Positions 31,833 through 34,573 of a DNA stretch of 34,573 nt are shown here, piece by piece. The stretch is taken from contig CAUJJI010000090.1 in the NCBI GenBank assembly GCA_963205265.1, positions 1 through 34,573 on the forward strand. The letters are read 5' to 3'. A model generated the notes under the pieces. It saw only the letters and a list, made by a program, of their open reading frames with translations. It had not been told where the DNA came from and searched no databases. Each line of letters opens with the position of its first letter. The stretch's first letter is position 1. This DNA comes from Pseudomonadota bacterium (GTDB taxonomy: Bacteria; Pseudomonadota; Alphaproteobacteria; Sphingomonadales; Sphingomonadaceae). Made by a program: the position numbers and the translations under genes.

Positions 31833-33665
31833 TCAGCTGTCGATCTGCATGCCGGGCATCGTGCCCGCCTCGCGCCATTCGGCGAGCAGGCGCTGGAAGT
31901 CGCCCCAGCCGGGACCCCAGCCGCGGAACAGGAACCACTTGGCTTCCTTGTCGCCCTCGTTGGTGAAGTAGCTCGGCGTGCATTCGTTGAGGATCACCGA
32001 CAGGTCGGCCGCCACTTCGCCGAACTTGCGGACATAGTCGTCCTGCGCCTGTTGCGTCGGCTCCACGGCCAGGTAGCCGCGCTGCAGCGCTTCGGCGATG
32101 ATGTGCGTGGCATGCTCGGCCTGCTTGCTGAACATCAGCGTCGTCGTGCCGTTGAGGCCGCCCTGGACATAGCCGGTGAAGAACATGTTGGGGAAGTTGT
32201 GCGTGGTCATCCCGTGCAGCGTCCTCGGGCCGTCCGCCCAGTGGTCATAGATCGAGATGCCGTTGCGGCCCGCGACCGTGCCGATGCCCCAGCGGCGCCT
32301 GAGGTCGCTGGTCACTTCGAAGCCGGAGGCGAAGATCATGCAGTCGATCTCGTATTCGACGCCGCGGGCCATGAAGCCCTTCTCGGTCATCGCTTCGAGG
32401 CCCTGGGTCGCCGAAACGTCGATCAGCTTGACGTTGGGCCGGTTGAAGGTCTCGTAGTAGTCGTTGTTCGACAGCGGCCGCTTGCACATGAAGCGGTACC
32501 AGGGCTTGAGCGCCTCGGCCGTCGCCTTGTCCTTGACGATGGCCTCGACGCGCTTGCGGAGACGTTCCATCACCCGGAAGTCCATCATCTCGCGGCGCGA
32601 CATGAAGGCGTCGAAGGGAAGGTCGGGCCAGCCCTCGGCCGCGAGCTCGCCGTTGATGTTGCGGTTGATCTCGGTCCAGATGTCGCAGATCAGGTCGGGC
32701 TCGTCCTTGCCGAGGATCTCGTTGGCGGCGTGGAGGAAATTCTCCTGCCGCCGCGCCTGCCAGCCGGGAGTGAGCGTCTTCACCCAATCGGGATCGGTCG
32801 GCGGGTTGGGCCGCTCGTCGACGCTCGAGGGCGTGCGCTGCAGGACGTAGAGCTCCTTCGCGTACTTGCCGAGATAGGGGACCGCCTGGATCGCCGTGGC
32901 GCCGGTGCCGAGGATGGCTACGCGCTTGTCGGCCAGCCTGTCGAGCACCGGGTTTTCCCAGCTGCCGCCGGTATAGTCGTAGTCCCAGCGCGAGGTATGG
33001 AACTTGTGGCCCTTGAAGGCATGGACCCCGGGAACGCTGGGGAACTTGGGCGTGCTCAGCGTGCCGCCCGCCATGATGACGAAGCGCGCGCGCAGCTCGT
33101 CGTCGCGATTGGTCGAAACGCGCCAGCGCTTGAGCGCCTCGTCCCAGGCCAGCCCGTTCACCAGCGTGTGGAACAGGCCCTTGTTGCGGAATCCGAACTT
33201 GTCGACGATCAGCTGGACGTAGTCGTAGATCTCCCTGCCGTCGGAGAACTTCTTCGAAGGCATCCAGCCGGTTTCCTCGAGCAGCGGCAGGTAGCAATAG
33301 GCGTCGTTGTCGCACTGGATGCCGGGATAGCGGTTCCAGTACCAGGTGCCGCCGAAATTGCCGGCATGGTCGATGACGCGGAAATTGGTGATCCCGGCCT
33401 GAGTCAGGTGATAGGCGGCGAGGATGCCGGTCCAGCCGCCACCGAGAATGGCGACGTCGATCTCTTCGCTCAGGCAGTCGCGCGGCACGACCGGGCTGAA
33501 CGGATCGTGCTCGTAGGTATCGTGAGTCAGGTGGTCGGCCGGGGGAGCATACTGCTCGCCGCCTTCGGGCCGCAGGCGCTTGTCGCGCTCCTCGCGGTAC
33601 TTTTCCTTGAGCGCGGGAATGTCGATCTCTTCCGGCGGCGGAACGAGCGTGGTCTGGCAGTTCAT
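31833..33665 (-). CDS. Baeyer-Villiger-type flavin monooxygenase
   Basis: A 610-residue FAD/NADPH monooxygenase. The FAD loop is ILGGGWTGIL (residues 73-82), followed by FGGTWYWNRYPGIQCD (104-119), the Baeyer-Villiger fingerprint FKGHKFHTSRWD (217-228, FxGxxxHxxxWD) and the NADPH loop ILGTGATAIQ (251-260). The N-terminal 68 residues before the FAD loop and the long C-terminus place it with larger BVMOs acting on bulky or steroid-like ketones. ATG 33665 follows GGGAG. It would convert a ketone to an ester or lactone, a substrate for hydrolases such as the SMP-30 enzyme here. It lies upstream of the P450 and ferredoxin genes. Confidence 0.92.
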   Translation of the reverse strand: MNCQTTLVPPPEEIDIPALKEKYREERDKRLRPEGGEQYAPPADHLTHDTYEHDPFSPVVPRDCLSEEIDVAILGGGWTGILAAYHLTQAGITNFRVIDHAGNFGGTWYWNRYPGIQCDNDAYCYLPLLEETGWMPSKKFSDGREIYDYVQLIVDKFGFRNKGLFHTLVNGLAWDEALKRWRVSTNRDDELRARFVIMAGGTLSTPKFPSVPGVHAFKGHKFHTSRWDYDYTGGSWENPVLDRLADKRVAILGTGATAIQAVPYLGKYAKELYVLQRTPSSVDERPNPPTDPDWVKTLTPGWQARRQENFLHAANEILGKDEPDLICDIWTEINRNINGELAAEGWPDLPFDAFMSRREMMDFRVMERLRKRVEAIVKDKATAEALKPWYRFMCKRPLSNNDYYETFNRPNVKLIDVSATQGLEAMTEKGFMARGVEYEIDCMIFASGFEVTSDLRRRWGIGTVAGRNGISIYDHWADGPRTLHGMTTHNFPNMFFTGYVQGGLNGTTTLMFSKQAEHATHIIAEALQRGYLAVEPTQQAQDDYVRKFGEVAADLSVILNECTPSYFTNEGDKEAKWFLFRGWGPGWGDFQRLLAEWREAGTMPGMQIDS

Positions 33666-33691
33666 GACTTCTCCCGATTCTTTGGCGCCAC

Positions 33692-33713
33692 TAATCAACA
33701 CGCCTGTCGATTA
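33692..33713. promoter_or_regulatory. 22-bp dyad upstream of BVMO gene
   Basis: TAATC-A-ACA (33692-33700) and TGT-C-GATTA (33705-33713) are inverted arms around CGCC, with one mismatched pair. The dyad is 27 bp before the BVMO start, a suitable place for a repressor. The rest of the 178-bp gap (33666-33843) holds a small CCCG/CGGG hairpin and no clear gene. Confidence 0.5.
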
Positions 33714-33843
33714 CCGTGCCTCAACCCGTTTTCGGGGCAGGTTACAAGAGGTAATTTGCCGCTGATGGCCGAATCTGGCTTTCGCGGGGATTTACCGCGG
33801 CCGGCGCTTCGTCCCGGGGATCGCCTCGTGTAGGGTGGCGGCG

Positions 33844-34401
33844 ATGACGGGGTTCTACTTCACGCTGCTGGCCGTGCTCCTTTCCGGGTTCGGCGCGCGC
33901 GACCAGGCGACGGTGGCCGGCCTCGCCGGGCGACAGGGCGCGCGACCCGGCGTGCTGGTCGTCGCCCTGGCGGTCGCTGCCGCCACTGCCGCCTTTGCCG
34001 CCTGGGCGGCGACCTTCGTCATCCCGCTGCTGGTGCCGAAGGCGCGAATGATCATGGCGGCCATGGCCTTGGCCTTCGCGGGCGCCGAAGCGCTGCTTCT
34101 CGGCGCGCGACGCCGCCCCGAAGAACCCACTGCCTCGCTCGGCGCCCTGGCCATCGTCCTGACGGCCCACCAGCTGACCGACGCGGCGCGCTTCCTGGTC
34201 TTCGCCATCGCCGTGGCCAGCGCCGCGCCGCTGCCCGCAGGCCTCGCCGGCGCGGTCGGGGGCGGGGTGCTGCTGGCCGCGGCATGGGCCATTCCGGAAG
34301 CGATCGGGCACAGGCGAGTCAGGCTGGCACGGCGGGTGATCGGCGCGGCGCTGCTGGCCTTGGCGGCCTTCGTGGCACTGCAGGCGTTCGGGCGGATCTA
34401 G
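33844..34401 (+). CDS. Small membrane protein, faintly GDT1/UPF0016-like
   Basis: A 185-residue integral membrane protein with about six helices and two repeated halves. The first half opens FTLLAVLLSGFGARDQATVAGLAG and the second LGALAIVLTAHQLTDAARFLVFAIA; these positions recall the ExGDKTQ motifs of GDT1/UPF0016 transporters, but the acidic motif is replaced (GARDQ; HQLTD). So it may be a degenerate relative that has lost the metal-binding residues, or something else. ATG 33844 is preferred over GTG 33835. It is not linked to the neighbouring catabolic genes by spacing. Confidence in the membrane character is high; the family link is tentative. Confidence 0.7.
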   Translation: MTGFYFTLLAVLLSGFGARDQATVAGLAGRQGARPGVLVVALAVAAATAAFAAWAATFVIPLLVPKARMIMAAMALAFAGAEALLLGARRRPEEPTASLGALAIVLTAHQLTDAARFLVFAIAVASAAPLPAGLAGAVGGGVLLAAAWAIPEAIGHRRVRLARRVIGAALLALAAFVALQAFGRI

Positions 34402-34442
34402 CGCGGGATCGGCGGCTGTTGGCCACTGGGCGACGAAAACGC

Positions 34443-34471
34443 TTGACATAACAAACCATATTGGTTATATG
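34443..34471 (+). promoter_or_regulatory. Strong sigma-70-type promoter with overlapping dyad
   Basis: A consensus TTGACA at 34443-34448 and TATATG at 34466-34471 are 17 bases apart. The interval holds ATAAC (34448-34452) and GTTAT (34464-34468), perfect 5-bp arms of a 21-bp partial dyad, so a bound dimer would block polymerase. It is the best promoter sequence in the window and reads toward the right edge. Confidence 0.7.
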
Positions 34472-34477
34472 CATCGC

Positions 34478-34573
34478 CGTCACGGGTTGGTGGAGCGGTA
34501 CCGGTCGTCTCCTCTCCCCCGACAGCCGGCGCCGCTCCAAGGCGGCCCACCAGGATGCGAGGAACCTCAAACG
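34478..34573 (+). ncRNA. Candidate small RNA or structured leader with anti-SD loop (runs off edge)
   Basis: Downstream of the 34443 promoter, TGGAGCGG (34491-34498) pairs with CCGCTCCA (34532-34539). Inside it CCGG (34501-34504) pairs with CCGG (34526-34529), and GTC (34507-34509) with GAC (34521-34523), leaving the 11-base loop TCCTCTCCCCC. The loop is complementary to GGGGAGAGG, the ribosome-binding sequence found upstream of the genes starting at 4456 and 12979. An alternative pairing (TGGTGG 34488-34493 with CCACCA 34547-34552) competes with the stem base. It could be a trans-acting RNA or the leader of a gene beyond the window; the start is estimated from the promoter. Confidence 0.45.

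Noticed and set aside
34469..34573. Open frame starting at ATG 34469 and running to the edge
   Set aside because: Its ATG overlaps the promoter -10 element, it has no ribosome-binding site and its composition matches antisense or leader sequence; a gene start past the edge is more likely.
34555..34573. ATG 34555 as the start of a gene cut by the window edge
   Set aside because: Only six codons are visible and the ribosome-binding site is poor; GCGAGG just after it could instead serve a start codon outside the window.

Overview
The window is a GC-rich (roughly two-thirds G+C by eye), densely coded stretch that looks chromosomal and most resembles a sphingomonad alphaproteobacterium (Novosphingobium/Sphingobium-like). 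The reasons are the gene families present (SnoaL-like, carboxymuconolactone-decarboxylase-like, SDR, Rieske, P450/ferredoxin, Baeyer-Villiger), an HWE-type histidine kinase and an exact EcfG-type stress promoter. The taxonomic call is inference; no rRNA, tRNA, phage, insertion sequence or CRISPR array was seen.

Layout. 1-4 kb: a crotonase with a 33-codon crotonase remnant in front of it, two tandem CMD-like genes, and a cytochrome b561/molybdopterin oxidoreductase pair. 4-6.7 kb: a Rieske oxygenase alpha subunit plus an NTF2-fold partner, divergent from a TetR regulator. 6.7-10.2 kb: sugar-nucleotide genes (wecC, wecB and a UDP-uronate-type epimerase). 10.2-12.9 kb: a CHASE3/HWE histidine kinase, dCTP deaminase and a DoxX protein. 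13-20.7 kb: a five-gene CMD/SnoaL/SDR operon behind a perfect palindrome, a phosphotransferase, a crotonase, a methyltransferase, a quinone oxidoreductase and a hydratase. 20.7-26 kb: a flavin monooxygenase/hydroxyacid dehydrogenase/RraA-aldolase operon divergent from an SMP-30 lactonase, then GlcG/HbpS and SnoaL genes. 26-28.6 kb: cytochrome c and a quinohemoprotein dehydrogenase behind two nested palindromes. 28.6-30.2 kb: a diguanylate cyclase and a 50-aa protein under an EcfG-type promoter. 30.2-33.7 kb: ferredoxin, P450 and a Baeyer-Villiger monooxygenase. The window ends with a small membrane protein and a strong promoter reading into a long hairpin.

How the genes fit together. Most of the window is an accessory catabolic region. 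Several oxygen-inserting enzymes (Rieske, P450, BVMO, LLM flavin enzyme) sit with ring or chain processing enzymes (hydratase, RraA aldolase, lactonase, crotonases, SDRs), which suggests breakdown of a polycyclic, terpenoid or steroid-like compound. The substrate cannot be read from sequence. No regulator except the TetR at 5990 is encoded here, yet several intergenic regions hold clear palindromes, so control by distant regulators is likely.

The most unusual non-coding signals are the paired 44-bp nested palindromes at 25993-26094, the promoter plus hairpin with an anti-Shine-Dalgarno loop at 34443-34552, the EcfG promoter at 29931-29955, and a 9-mer shared by two divergent promoters (23697 and 25290).
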